From NCBI GenBank assembly GCA_025924755.1, contig JAICHT010000095.1, positions 1 through 11,891 of the forward strand: a DNA stretch of 11,891 nucleotides. Reading direction: 5' to 3'. The notes beneath the pieces were generated by a model. The model had not been told where the DNA came from. It saw nothing but the letters and a program-made list of their open reading frames with translations, and made no database searches. Positions 1-6,168 of the stretch are shown here, one piece after another. The DNA is from Chitinophagaceae bacterium (GTDB lineage Bacteria > Bacteroidota > Bacteroidia > Chitinophagales > Chitinophagaceae). Within the stretch, counting starts at the first letter, position 1; each line of letters begins with the position of its first letter. The translations under genes were made by a program, and so were the position numbers.

Positions 1-94
1 ATAGTACGTGTCATCACTATTGTTTATAGGTACAGCCTTGTTGTATTCAGTAATTGTAGTGTAAATAAAATTGCGTTCTTATCCACAACTGTCA

Positions 95-130
95 TTTTTA
101 ATTCTTAATTTTTAGTTTTTAATTTTTCTT
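95..130 (+). repeat. T-rich low-complexity tract directly before rnc
   Basis: The tract is built from near-repeats of the unit TTAATTTTT (with variants TTAATTCT and TTAGTTTTT) and runs right up to the GTG start of rnc, leaving no room for a Shine-Dalgarno sequence. A similar tract precedes gldF at 3321-3340. It may be an unstructured leader that aids translation, a dispersed intergenic repeat, or simple AT-rich drift. The rest of bases 1-94 shows no coding region I can support on either strand, only short open stretches without convincing starts. Confidence 0.4.
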
Positions 131-868
131 GTGGATTTTTGGAAACCATTTTTTAAAAAGCATTCCGGGGCTGCTTTCAAAAAGGGGCTTAAGGCTGTTA
201 TTGGCTATTCGCCCAGCAATATACTGCTGTATAAAACAGCCTTAACCCACCGCTCCATCCGCGAAACAAGCGACGAAAACAATGAACGGCTGGAGTATTT
301 GGGCGATGCGGTTTTAAGTGCGCTGATTGCCGATTATTTATTTAAACGGTATCCTTACAAAGAAGAAGGCTTTCTTACCGAGATGCGGAGTAAAATGGTA
401 AACCGCCAGCAGTTGAATGATATTGCCATAAAGATGGGCTTAAAAAAAATTACGGTATATAACAAATCCGATGCATCGCTTAAAACCAGCCAGATATTTG
501 GAAATACGCTTGAGGCACTGGTAGGCGCTGTGTACCTGGATAAAGGTTATAGAAAAACAAGCCGGTGGGTTACAGAACGCATTATCATTCCGCATATGTT
601 TATGGAAGATCTGGAGATATTAGAAATCAACCATAAAAATAAATTATACGGCTGGGCTAATAAAAATGGGAAACAACTGGAGTTTGATACCGTAAATGAG
701 CATATGGAAAATGGCCGCCGGTTGTTTACCGTGGCTGCCGTTATTAACGGTAAGGCTATAGCACAAGGAAAAGCCTTTAATAAAAAAGACGCCTCTCAAA
801 TAGCTGCCCAACTGGCCGTAGAAAAACTGGGCATCATCAATTCCGACTCTACTTCTAATATTGCATAA
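131..868 (+). CDS. rnc: Ribonuclease III
   Basis: This is an endonuclease that cuts double-stranded RNA, acting in rRNA and mRNA processing in the cytoplasm. The 245-aa protein has the two usual parts: an RNase III catalytic domain (about residues 15-155) and a C-terminal double-stranded-RNA-binding domain (about 170-235, ending in the KKDASQIAAQLAVEKL helix). The signature NERLEYLGDAVL begins at residue 51 and supplies metal ligands E52, E55 and D59. E128 in GNTLEALVGAVYLD matches the essential glutamate E117 of the E. coli enzyme, but the position of E. coli D114 is Asn (N125), which I recall as common in this phylum. The GTG start at 131 is chosen because it gives full family length and no ATG occurs before the catalytic domain. 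The gene converges on mce with a 10-bp gap and no visible terminator. Confidence 0.96.
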   Translation: MDFWKPFFKKHSGAAFKKGLKAVIGYSPSNILLYKTALTHRSIRETSDENNERLEYLGDAVLSALIADYLFKRYPYKEEGFLTEMRSKMVNRQQLNDIAIKMGLKKITVYNKSDASLKTSQIFGNTLEALVGAVYLDKGYRKTSRWVTERIIIPHMFMEDLEILEINHKNKLYGWANKNGKQLEFDTVNEHMENGRRLFTVAAVINGKAIAQGKAFNKKDASQIAAQLAVEKLGIINSDSTSNIA

Positions 869-878
869 AAGCTTTGTG

Positions 879-1280
879 TCAGACCTTCTCCTGGCAAAGT
901 TCAATTAATACGCCGTTGGTGTTTTTGGGGTGAAGAAAACATACTAGTTTGTTATCTGCTCCATGTTTGGGTTGCTCATTTAAAAGCACAAATCCTTCGT
1001 TTTGTAACCGCTGCATTTCAGAAAAAATATCCTTTACTTCAAATGCAATATGATGGATGCCTTCACCTTTTTTATCTATAAACTTTTTAATAACGCTATC
1101 TTCTGCTGTGGGCTCCAGTAGTTCAATCTTTGTTTCTCCTTGTTTAAAAAAAGCGGTCTGCACTTTTTCGGTATCCACCTTTTCTGTTTTATAACAAGGA
1201 GTATTGAGCAGTTTTTCAAACAAAATAATCGAATCTGTTAAAGAGGTTACCGCCACGCCAATGTGTTCTACTTTAAGCAT
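879..1280 (-). CDS. mce: Methylmalonyl-CoA epimerase (VOC family)
   Basis: The enzyme interconverts (2R)- and (2S)-methylmalonyl-CoA, linking propionyl-CoA metabolism to succinyl-CoA. The 133-aa length is typical. Two VOC beta-alpha-beta modules can be seen: the first opens with VEHIGVAV (metal ligand H6) and includes KIELLEP (E53), and the second opens with GIHHIAFEV (H76/H77) and closes with NGVLIELCQ (E127). These match the His/Glu metal-site pattern of the family. Other VOC proteins such as glyoxalase I share the fold, but the LLEP and GIHHIAFEV strings and the length favour the epimerase. The gene is transcribed away from iscS and toward rnc. The mutase subunits it would serve are not in the window. 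Confidence 0.9.
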   Translation of the reverse strand: MLKVEHIGVAVTSLTDSIILFEKLLNTPCYKTEKVDTEKVQTAFFKQGETKIELLEPTAEDSVIKKFIDKKGEGIHHIAFEVKDIFSEMQRLQNEGFVLLNEQPKHGADNKLVCFLHPKNTNGVLIELCQEKV

Positions 1281-1310
1281 ATTAAATTTCTAATGAAGGT
1301 AAAATTAAAG

Positions 1311-1332
1311 GTATGCAATTACAGAAGCATAC
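1311..1332. promoter_or_regulatory. Candidate operator: GTATGC-N10-GCATAC inverted repeat
   Basis: GTATGC (1311-1316) and GCATAC (1327-1332) are perfect inverted arms whose centres are 16 bp apart, in the 109-bp divergent space between mce (minus) and iscS (plus). The spacing suits a dimeric helix-turn-helix regulator, and the site lies just upstream of a TAnnTTTG box for iscS. A 6-bp repeat in AT-rich DNA can arise by chance, and no regulator gene is nearby. Confidence 0.3.
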
Positions 1333-1351
1333 GATATCCATGCATATAAGG

Positions 1352-1359
1352 TAATTTTG
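1352..1359 (+). promoter_or_regulatory. Bacteroidota-type -7 promoter box (TAATTTTG) for iscS
   Basis: TAATTTTG fits the TAnnTTTG consensus read by the Bacteroidota primary sigma factor and lies 30 bp before the iscS ATG, giving a short leader. I see no clear TTG/TTTG -33 element at the usual spacing, so the call is tentative. Confidence 0.45.
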
Positions 1360-1389
1360 CACCAGGGACCGGCCTAATAAATCTTCATA

Positions 1390-2583
1390 ATGAACCTTCC
1401 AATTTACTTAGATCATAATGCTACTACGCCTTGCGACCCAGGAGTGGTAGCTGCTATGCTGCCCTATTTTACCCAAAATTTTGGAAACGCGTCTAGCCGC
1501 AATCATTCGTTTGGATGGCATGCGGAAGAGGCCGTGGATTATGCCCGTGAACAAGTGGCCCTACTAATAGGTGCAGAGCCCAAAGAAATTGTTTTTACCT
1601 CCGGCGCTACCGAAGCCGATAACCTGGCTATAAAAGGTGTGTACGAAATGTATGCCTCCAAAGGAAACCATATCATTACAGTAGTTACCGAGCACAAAGC
1701 GGTACTGGATACCTGCAGGCATATAGAAAAGCTGGGTGCTGAAGTAACGTATTTAAAAGTTAATACCGATGGCCTGATTGATTTGCAGGAGCTGGAAGCA
1801 GCTATAAAACCCACTACCATCCTGATTGCTATTATGTATGCCAATAACGAAACAGGTACAATACAGCCTATGAAAGAAATAGGCGCTATCGCTAAAAAAC
1901 ATGGAGTAATATTTTTTAGCGATGCGACGCAGGCAGTAGGTAAGATTCCGGTAGACGTAAAAAACGATGATATTGATTTGCTGGCAATGACGGCTCATAA
2001 AATGTACGGGCCCAAGGGTATTGGCGCTTTGTATGTTCGTCGTAAAAATCCGCGGGTAAAACTTACGGCGCAAATGGATGGTGGCGGCCATGAAAGAGGT
2101 ATGCGCAGCGGTACCTTGAATGTGCCGGGCATAGTAGGTTTTGGTAAGGCCTGCGAGCTGTGCCTGCACGAAATGCAGCAGGATGCTGAACGATTAAGTA
2201 AGTTGCGCGACAGGCTGGAAAATGCGTTGCTAAAGTTAGGAGAGGTGTATATAAACGGAAGCAAGGAACACCGGTTGCCGCATGTAAGCAATATGTCGTT
2301 TAAATATGCAGAAGGAGAAGCATTGCTGATGGGACTTAATAAAGAAATTGCCTTGTCATCAGGCTCGGCTTGTACATCGGCTTCTATTGAGCCTTCGCAT
2401 GTATTAAAAGCGCTGGGGTTGGACGATGAACTGGCACATAGTTCGCTTCGCTTTGGTCTGGGCAGGTATACTACCTCAGAAGAAATAGAATATACTATAG
2501 TGCAGGTTTCTAAAACGGTGAAAAAGCTTAGAGGGCTGAGTCCGCTTTGGGAAAAGAGCAAAGAAGAAGCAGGTGCGAAATAG
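1390..2583 (+). CDS. iscS: Cysteine desulfurase (IscS/NifS class)
   Basis: This PLP enzyme takes sulfur from L-cysteine as an enzyme-bound persulfide, releasing alanine, to feed iron-sulfur cluster assembly and probably tRNA thiolation. The 397 residues carry the full set of marks: YLDHNATTPCDP at the N-terminus, TSGATEADNLAIKG, H102 stacking on PLP, D178 and Q181 in SDATQAVG, the PLP lysine K204 in TAHKMYGPKG, and the mobile-loop cysteine C328 in SSGSACTSASIEPSHVLKALG. The loop sequence and lack of an N-terminal extension place it in class I (IscS/NifS) rather than SufS. The ATG at 1390 has no Shine-Dalgarno but gives the family N-terminus exactly. The A-type carrier gene follows on the same strand after a 235-bp leader, consistent with shared function. 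Confidence 0.96.
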   Translation: MNLPIYLDHNATTPCDPGVVAAMLPYFTQNFGNASSRNHSFGWHAEEAVDYAREQVALLIGAEPKEIVFTSGATEADNLAIKGVYEMYASKGNHIITVVTEHKAVLDTCRHIEKLGAEVTYLKVNTDGLIDLQELEAAIKPTTILIAIMYANNETGTIQPMKEIGAIAKKHGVIFFSDATQAVGKIPVDVKNDDIDLLAMTAHKMYGPKGIGALYVRRKNPRVKLTAQMDGGGHERGMRSGTLNVPGIVGFGKACELCLHEMQQDAERLSKLRDRLENALLKLGEVYINGSKEHRLPHVSNMSFKYAEGEALLMGLNKEIALSSGSACTSASIEPSHVLKALGLDDELAHSSLRFGLGRYTTSEEIEYTIVQVSKTVKKLRGLSPLWEKSKEEAGAK

Positions 2584-2692
2584 GCAACTGTATATCGTGA
2601 TAATAAAACAGCATGGAAATAAGGTTAATAATTTAATAAAGTAAAAAGCATACGAAGCTGAAAGATTAGCAATATGTAAATTGTAGAAGAAT

Positions 2693-2700
2693 TAAATTTG
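2693..2700 (+). promoter_or_regulatory. Possible -7 promoter box (TAAATTTG) before the A-type carrier gene
   Basis: TAAATTTG matches TAnnTTTG and would start a transcript near 2707, giving a leader of about 110 nt that contains two hairpins (2713-2736 and 2775-2803). No -33 element is evident, so read-through from iscS remains possible. Confidence 0.35.
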
Positions 2701-2712
2701 CATATAGAAAAA

Positions 2713-2736
2713 GCTACTGTTGTATTTGGCAGTAGC
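2713..2736 (+). repeat. Hairpin in the leader of the A-type carrier gene
   Basis: GCTACTG (2713-2719) and CAGTAGC (2730-2736) form a perfect 7-bp stem with a 10-nt loop. No run of T follows, so it is not an intrinsic terminator. It could be a processing or stability element between iscS and the downstream gene. Confidence 0.4.
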
Positions 2737-2774
2737 ATACATAGGCTATATGAGTATTACCAATTTATCAAACT

Positions 2775-2803
2775 GAGTATAAGGTATCTGCTCCTTATAG
2801 CTC
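2775..2803 (+). repeat. Hairpin just upstream of the A-type carrier start codon
   Basis: GAG plus TATAAGG (2775-2784) pairs with CCTTATA (2793-2799) and CTC (2801-2803), leaving an 8-nt loop and one bulged G at 2800, for ten base pairs in all. It ends 15 nt before the ATG at 2819, close enough to affect ribosome access if it folds. Confidence 0.4.
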
Positions 2804-2818
2804 ACAACAAAAAAGAGT

Positions 2819-3169
2819 ATGGTTACAATAGATAATGCAATATCGATAAGCGATAAAGCTAAAGTTCAGGTGCACAAATTGATGAGAGATGCCGGATTTG
2901 GCGACGATCCTTCTTATTTTTTAAGAGTAAGTGTAGTAAGCGGCGGTTGTTCGGGGTTAAGCTATAAAATAGATTTTGATAACGAGCAAAAGCCTACCGA
3001 CCAGGTGTTTGAAGACAACGGCATTAAAGTAGTAACCGATTTAAAAAGTTTTTTGTACCTGGTAAATACCACGTTGGAATTTTCGGACGGTTTAAATGGC
3101 AAGGGATTTTATTTTAATAATCCAAACGCCAGCCGTACCTGCGGCTGCGGCGAAAGCTTTGCAGTATAG
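2819..3169 (+). CDS. A-type iron-sulfur cluster carrier (IscA/SufA/ErpA family)
   Basis: This small HesB/IscA-domain protein probably accepts Fe-S clusters from a scaffold and passes them to apoproteins. The 116 residues hold the three invariant cysteines: C44 in VVSGGCSGLSYK, and C108 and C110 in the C-terminal TCGCGESF. The spacing and the closing CGCG-ESF are diagnostic. The sequence alone does not separate IscA, SufA and ErpA. The ATG at 2819 is preceded by an A-rich stretch with only a weak AAAGAG. The gene lies downstream of iscS with no scaffold (iscU or sufB) between, so it is a partial Fe-S locus. A strong terminator follows 24 bp after the stop. Confidence 0.94.
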   Translation: MVTIDNAISISDKAKVQVHKLMRDAGFGDDPSYFLRVSVVSGGCSGLSYKIDFDNEQKPTDQVFEDNGIKVVTDLKSFLYLVNTTLEFSDGLNGKGFYFNNPNASRTCGCGESFAV

Positions 3170-3193
3170 TACGGTCCACGACCTTGGCAATAT

Positions 3194-3219
3194 ATCCCGC
3201 TGCGAAGCGGGATTTTTTT
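3194..3219 (+). terminator. Rho-independent terminator after the A-type carrier gene
   Basis: ATCCCGCT (3194-3201) and AGCGGGAT (3206-3213) form a perfect, GC-rich 8-bp stem with the stable loop GCGA, followed by seven T (3213-3219). This is the clearest terminator in the window and separates the Fe-S genes from gldF/gldG. Confidence 0.93.
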
Positions 3220-3320
3220 AGTCAGAAACATTTTAATCAACCCGCATAATGAACATTTAACAGGGGGCCGGCTTTTAAAATTCGTGCCTCTGGTTTGTTA
3301 TTCTTTATTTTGTGTTTTAC

Positions 3321-3340
3321 ATTTTCAATTTTTCATTTTA
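3321..3340 (+). repeat. T-rich tract directly before gldF
   Basis: The tract ATTTTCAATTTTTCATTTTA abuts the ATG at 3341. It resembles the tract before rnc (95-130) in base content, unit length and position. It replaces any Shine-Dalgarno site and is the main reason the longer GTG reading from 3284 is not credible, because that extension would be encoded by this tract. Confidence 0.4.
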
Positions 3341-4060
3341 ATGTGGTCCATCTGTAAAAAGGAATTAAGTCAGTTTTTCAGCAGTCTTACGGGGTATATT
3401 GCCATTATTGTTTTTTTACTGGTCAATGGATTGGTATTATTTGTTTTTAGAAACAACATTTTAGAGAACGGCTACGCTACGCTGGAAAACTTTTTTTCTT
3501 TTGCACCGTGGGTGATGCTTTTTTTAGTATCTGCTATTACCATGCGCAGCTTTGCCGATGAATATAAAAGCGGCACATACGAAGTATTGCATACGCAACC
3601 ATTAACCGCATGGCAAATAATAAATGGCAAATTTTGGGGCAGTTTGGCGGTGGCCGCTATTGCGTTAATTCCAACATGGGTTTATTATTTTACCATCAAC
3701 CATTTGGCAGCTACTACAGGTATTGATGCCGGTGCAGCAGCTGGCTCGTATATGGGTTTGCTACTTTTAACAGCAGTGTTTACGGCTATTGGCGTATGCG
3801 TTAGCAGCTTCACTACCAATGCAGTAATAGCTTTTATTATCAGCCTTGTAGTTAGCGTATTATTATATTTCGGATTTACTGCCATCAGCCAATTGCCAGT
3901 CTTTAGCAACGGGTTGGATTATTATATAGAAATGCTGGGCATTGATTTTCATTACAGGAGCATAAGCCGCGGCGTGGTAGATACACGGGACATCATCTAC
4001 TTTTTAAGCTTGATTTTTTTCTTTTTACTGGTAACAAAGCAAAACCTGCATAAACAATAA
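3341..4060 (+). CDS. gldF: Gliding-type ABC transporter permease GldF
   Basis: GldF is the integral-membrane permease of the GldA-GldF-GldG ABC transporter, first described in gliding Flavobacterium; homologues also occur in non-gliding Bacteroidota, so motility cannot be inferred. The chosen 239-aa product starts MWSICKKELSQFF, the usual N-terminus of this family (a cytoplasmic helix before the first membrane span). About six hydrophobic segments can be seen, near residues 18-36, 51-67, 100-118, 134-154, 161-182 and 217-232. The motif TMRSFADEYKSGTYEVLHTQ, followed by PLTAWQIINGKFWG, is typical of ABC-2 type permeases. The open frame extends to a GTG at 3284, but those 19 residues come from T-rich leader DNA. 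gldG begins one base after the stop, so the two are cotranscribed. No ATPase gene is adjacent. Confidence 0.9.
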   Translation: MWSICKKELSQFFSSLTGYIAIIVFLLVNGLVLFVFRNNILENGYATLENFFSFAPWVMLFLVSAITMRSFADEYKSGTYEVLHTQPLTAWQIINGKFWGSLAVAAIALIPTWVYYFTINHLAATTGIDAGAAAGSYMGLLLLTAVFTAIGVCVSSFTTNAVIAFIISLVVSVLLYFGFTAISQLPVFSNGLDYYIEMLGIDFHYRSISRGVVDTRDIIYFLSLIFFFLLVTKQNLHKQ

Positions 4061-4061
4061 A

Positions 4062-5780
4062 ATGAACAACAGGAAGAATGTAATGAAGTATAGCTGGGTG
4101 CTGTTAATAGTAGGATTGCTCGTTGTCAATTTCATAGCGGGAGCCATTCATCAACGGATAGATTTGACAGCAGAAAAAAGGTATTCGTTAAGCACACCCA
4201 CAAAAACATTATTGCAAAACCTGCAACAGCCCGTCCGGATAGAAGTATTTTTAAAAGGCGATTTTCCGGCTGGCTTTCGAAAACTGGCCAATAGTGTAGA
4301 TGAGTTTTTAAGCGAATGTAAAGAGTATGGAAAAATAAACGTTCAATACACATTTACCAATCCATTGCAAGGGTTGGATGATTCGGCAGCACGAAGAACG
4401 ATTGACTCGGTAAATTATTTTTTTGATATTCCTGCATATACATTACAGGCGCCAAGCAAGGCGGGCGATGAGCAAACACAAAAATTGGTATTGCCCGGCG
4501 CTGTCATTCATTATAAGGATACTACTATCGGCGTTAATCTATTCAGGGGTGTAAAATCGTTTGGTACCGATCCGGAGCAATTAGCGGCCTTGTATAATAA
4601 TGTAGAAGCATCTATGGAATACAACTTTGCTTCTGCTATACAAAAAATTACATCCGATAAAAAGCCTTCGGTTGGATATGCATTAGGCCACGGCGAAGGC
4701 TGGGGCTATAATGTAAATGATGCGGTTCGCACCTTAATTAAAGATTACGCTTTTGATACCATAAATATAAAAACTGCTCCGTACATACCCCCTTTTGACG
4801 CAATGGTGGTCATGAAGCCGGTTATACCTTTTACTAATGAAGACAAGTTTAAAATAGATCAATATGTAATGCACGGCGGCAAGGTGTTTTGGATGATTGA
4901 TAATATGTATGCCGAGTTTGACAGCTTGTACAAAAGTGGCGGATTTATTGCTTTTGACAGGGGCCTGAATTTAGAAGATATTTTATTTAATTATGGTGTA
5001 CGCATTAACCAAACGTTGCTGCAGGATATGCAGTGCGACCAATTGCCGCAGGTAAGTAAGGAAAGTGGTGCCCAGCAGCAGCGGCTCGTTAGCTGGCCTT
5101 TTTTCCCCATACTTAATGGTACCAATCATCCTATCAGCAAAAACTTAGATGGTGTAAGAGCCATGTTTCCTACTACTATAGACACCGTGGAAGCACCGGG
5201 TATTACTAAAACTATTTTGCTGCAATCATCCAATAACGCAAGGTTGCTGAATGCACCCGCTAAAATCGATTTCCAGTTTTTGCAAATAGCGCCGGATAGT
5301 AAAGAGTTCCAAAGCAAAGATGTTCCCGTAGCTGTTTTGCTGCAAGGCCAGTTCCGTTCTTTATATACCGGCCGTGTGCCCAAATCTGTTACCGATGCGC
5401 TGGCGCAAATGAATCAAGAGGTCAGGAGCACTTCTACGCAGCAAAATAAAATGATTGTAGTTTCCGATGGCGACATTGCTATGAATCAATACAGCCCTAC
5501 CAGCGGGCCACTGCCAATGGGCACGAACGTGTTTACCAAATATACATTTGCCAATAAAGATTTCTTTACCAATGCCATCGAGTACCTCGTAAATCCTACC
5601 GATATATTACAAACACGATCTAAAGAATATACACTGCGTTTACTTGACCCAAAAAAGGTAAGCGAACAACAAAGTTTATGGCAGTTTATAGACATTGCAT
5701 TGCCGGTGATTATGATTGTATTATTCGCTATTATTTATCAACAGCTCCGGAAAAGGAAATATGGCGTGGTAAAAGTATAA
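4062..5780 (+). CDS. gldG: Gliding-associated ABC transporter auxiliary protein GldG
   Basis: GldG is the partner of GldF, a membrane-anchored protein with a large extracytoplasmic ABC-transporter auxiliary domain. The 572-aa product has an N-terminal membrane segment (about residues 10-29, WVLLIVGLLVVNFIAGAIHQ), then RIDLTAEKRYSLSTPTK, a conserved opening of the family. A long soluble region follows, including the VGYALGHGEGWGYNV stretch, and a C-terminal membrane helix (about 543-561) ends in a basic tail RKRKYG. The ATG at 4062 lies one base after the gldF stop; a second Met at codon 8 would also give a plausible start. A 388-bp gene-free region follows. The transported substrate is unknown. 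Confidence 0.92.
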   Translation: MNNRKNVMKYSWVLLIVGLLVVNFIAGAIHQRIDLTAEKRYSLSTPTKTLLQNLQQPVRIEVFLKGDFPAGFRKLANSVDEFLSECKEYGKINVQYTFTNPLQGLDDSAARRTIDSVNYFFDIPAYTLQAPSKAGDEQTQKLVLPGAVIHYKDTTIGVNLFRGVKSFGTDPEQLAALYNNVEASMEYNFASAIQKITSDKKPSVGYALGHGEGWGYNVNDAVRTLIKDYAFDTINIKTAPYIPPFDAMVVMKPVIPFTNEDKFKIDQYVMHGGKVFWMIDNMYAEFDSLYKSGGFIAFDRGLNLEDILFNYGVRINQTLLQDMQCDQLPQVSKESGAQQQRLVSWPFFPILNGTNHPISKNLDGVRAMFPTTIDTVEAPGITKTILLQSSNNARLLNAPAKIDFQFLQIAPDSKEFQSKDVPVAVLLQGQFRSLYTGRVPKSVTDALAQMNQEVRSTSTQQNKMIVVSDGDIAMNQYSPTSGPLPMGTNVFTKYTFANKDFFTNAIEYLVNPTDILQTRSKEYTLRLLDPKKVSEQQSLWQFIDIALPVIMIVLFAIIYQQLRKRKYGVVKV

Positions 5781-5866
5781 AATGATAGTCCTGGATTCCT
5801 TTTATGTAATATTCTCAACATCAAAAACAGTCTAAAGTATATTTCTTCTAAAATGTCCAAATCGGC

Positions 5867-5946
5867 CTATCATACGTATTTGCAAATACAGCAATTGCTA
5901 AAAAATAATAATGTTCAATAACGTTTTTAGAAATAATTGCTGATAG
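5867..5946. repeat. Nested inverted-repeat element (candidate structured RNA or operator cluster)
   Basis: Four sets of arms nest in order: CTATCA (5867-5872) with TGATAG (5941-5946); GCAATT (5891-5896) with AATTGC (5935-5940); CTAAAAA (5898-5904) with TTTTTAG (5924-5930); and GTT (5913-5915) with AAC (5920-5922) around a 4-nt loop. Between the first two left arms lies the perfect 14-bp palindrome GTATTTGCAAATAC (5876-5889), and next to it the 10-bp palindrome AGCAATTGCT (5890-5899). Folded, this would be one long stem with a side hairpin. Because the DNA is AT-rich, chance must be considered. It could instead be a DNA-level operator. Confidence 0.4.
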
Positions 5947-6130
5947 TGAAATAAGTTAGCAGTAGGCCTTTTGAGTATCAATACTAAATCGTAAAAAATA
6001 GTATAACATGTTCACAAGAATACCATGCATCCTATTCTTTTACCTCGTTCATATATTTTAAAAAGTACACTTAGCTTTAAAATAAACGGAGGTGGGATAT
6101 ACATAAAAATCAATATTGCAGAAACATTTA

Positions 6131-6150
6131 CTTTTACTTATTTGTAAAAG
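6131..6150 (+). repeat. Hairpin 18 bp before the terC-like start
   Basis: CTTTTAC (6131-6137) and GTAAAAG (6144-6150) form a perfect 7-bp stem around a 6-nt loop. Its position just before the ATG at 6169 could affect translation. I do not see the conserved parts of the yybP-ykoY manganese riboswitch that precedes some TerC/Alx genes. Confidence 0.35.
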
Positions 6151-6168
6151 ATAGCAATTAATAAGCTC

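Larger units (their letters stand above)
5781..6168. other. Intergenic region gldG to terC-like gene (388 bp)
   Basis: I see no coding region here beyond very short frames such as a 16-codon one at 6008. The region is strongly AT-rich and holds the nested structure at 5867-5946, a smaller perfect repeat ATACTA (5981-5986) / TAGTAT (5999-6004), and a hairpin next to the downstream start (6131-6150). A purine-rich GGAGGTGGG sits near 6089, about 70 bp before the start, too far to be that gene's ribosome site. No recognisable promoter box or T-tailed terminator was found. Confidence 0.6.

Noticed and set aside
1..94. Tail of an upstream gene at the left edge
   Set aside because: Short open stretches exist on both strands but none shows recognisable protein sequence.
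1995..2561. Long minus-strand open frame (188 codons) opposite iscS
   Set aside because: It lies wholly within a certain gene, and its Ser/Pro-rich composition is typical of an antisense shadow.
2713..2736. Intrinsic terminator after iscS
   Set aside because: The stem is followed by ATACATAGG, not a T tract.
3284..3340. GTG start that would extend GldF by 19 residues
   Set aside because: The extension is encoded by T-rich leader DNA and the family N-terminus begins at the ATG at 3341.
6008..6061. 16-codon hydrophobic frame starting at 6008
   Set aside because: It is too short, has no leader signal, and such frames are expected by chance in AT-rich DNA.
5781..6168. yybP-ykoY manganese riboswitch before the terC-like gene
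   Set aside because: I looked for the conserved GC-rich pairing and loop sequences and did not find them.
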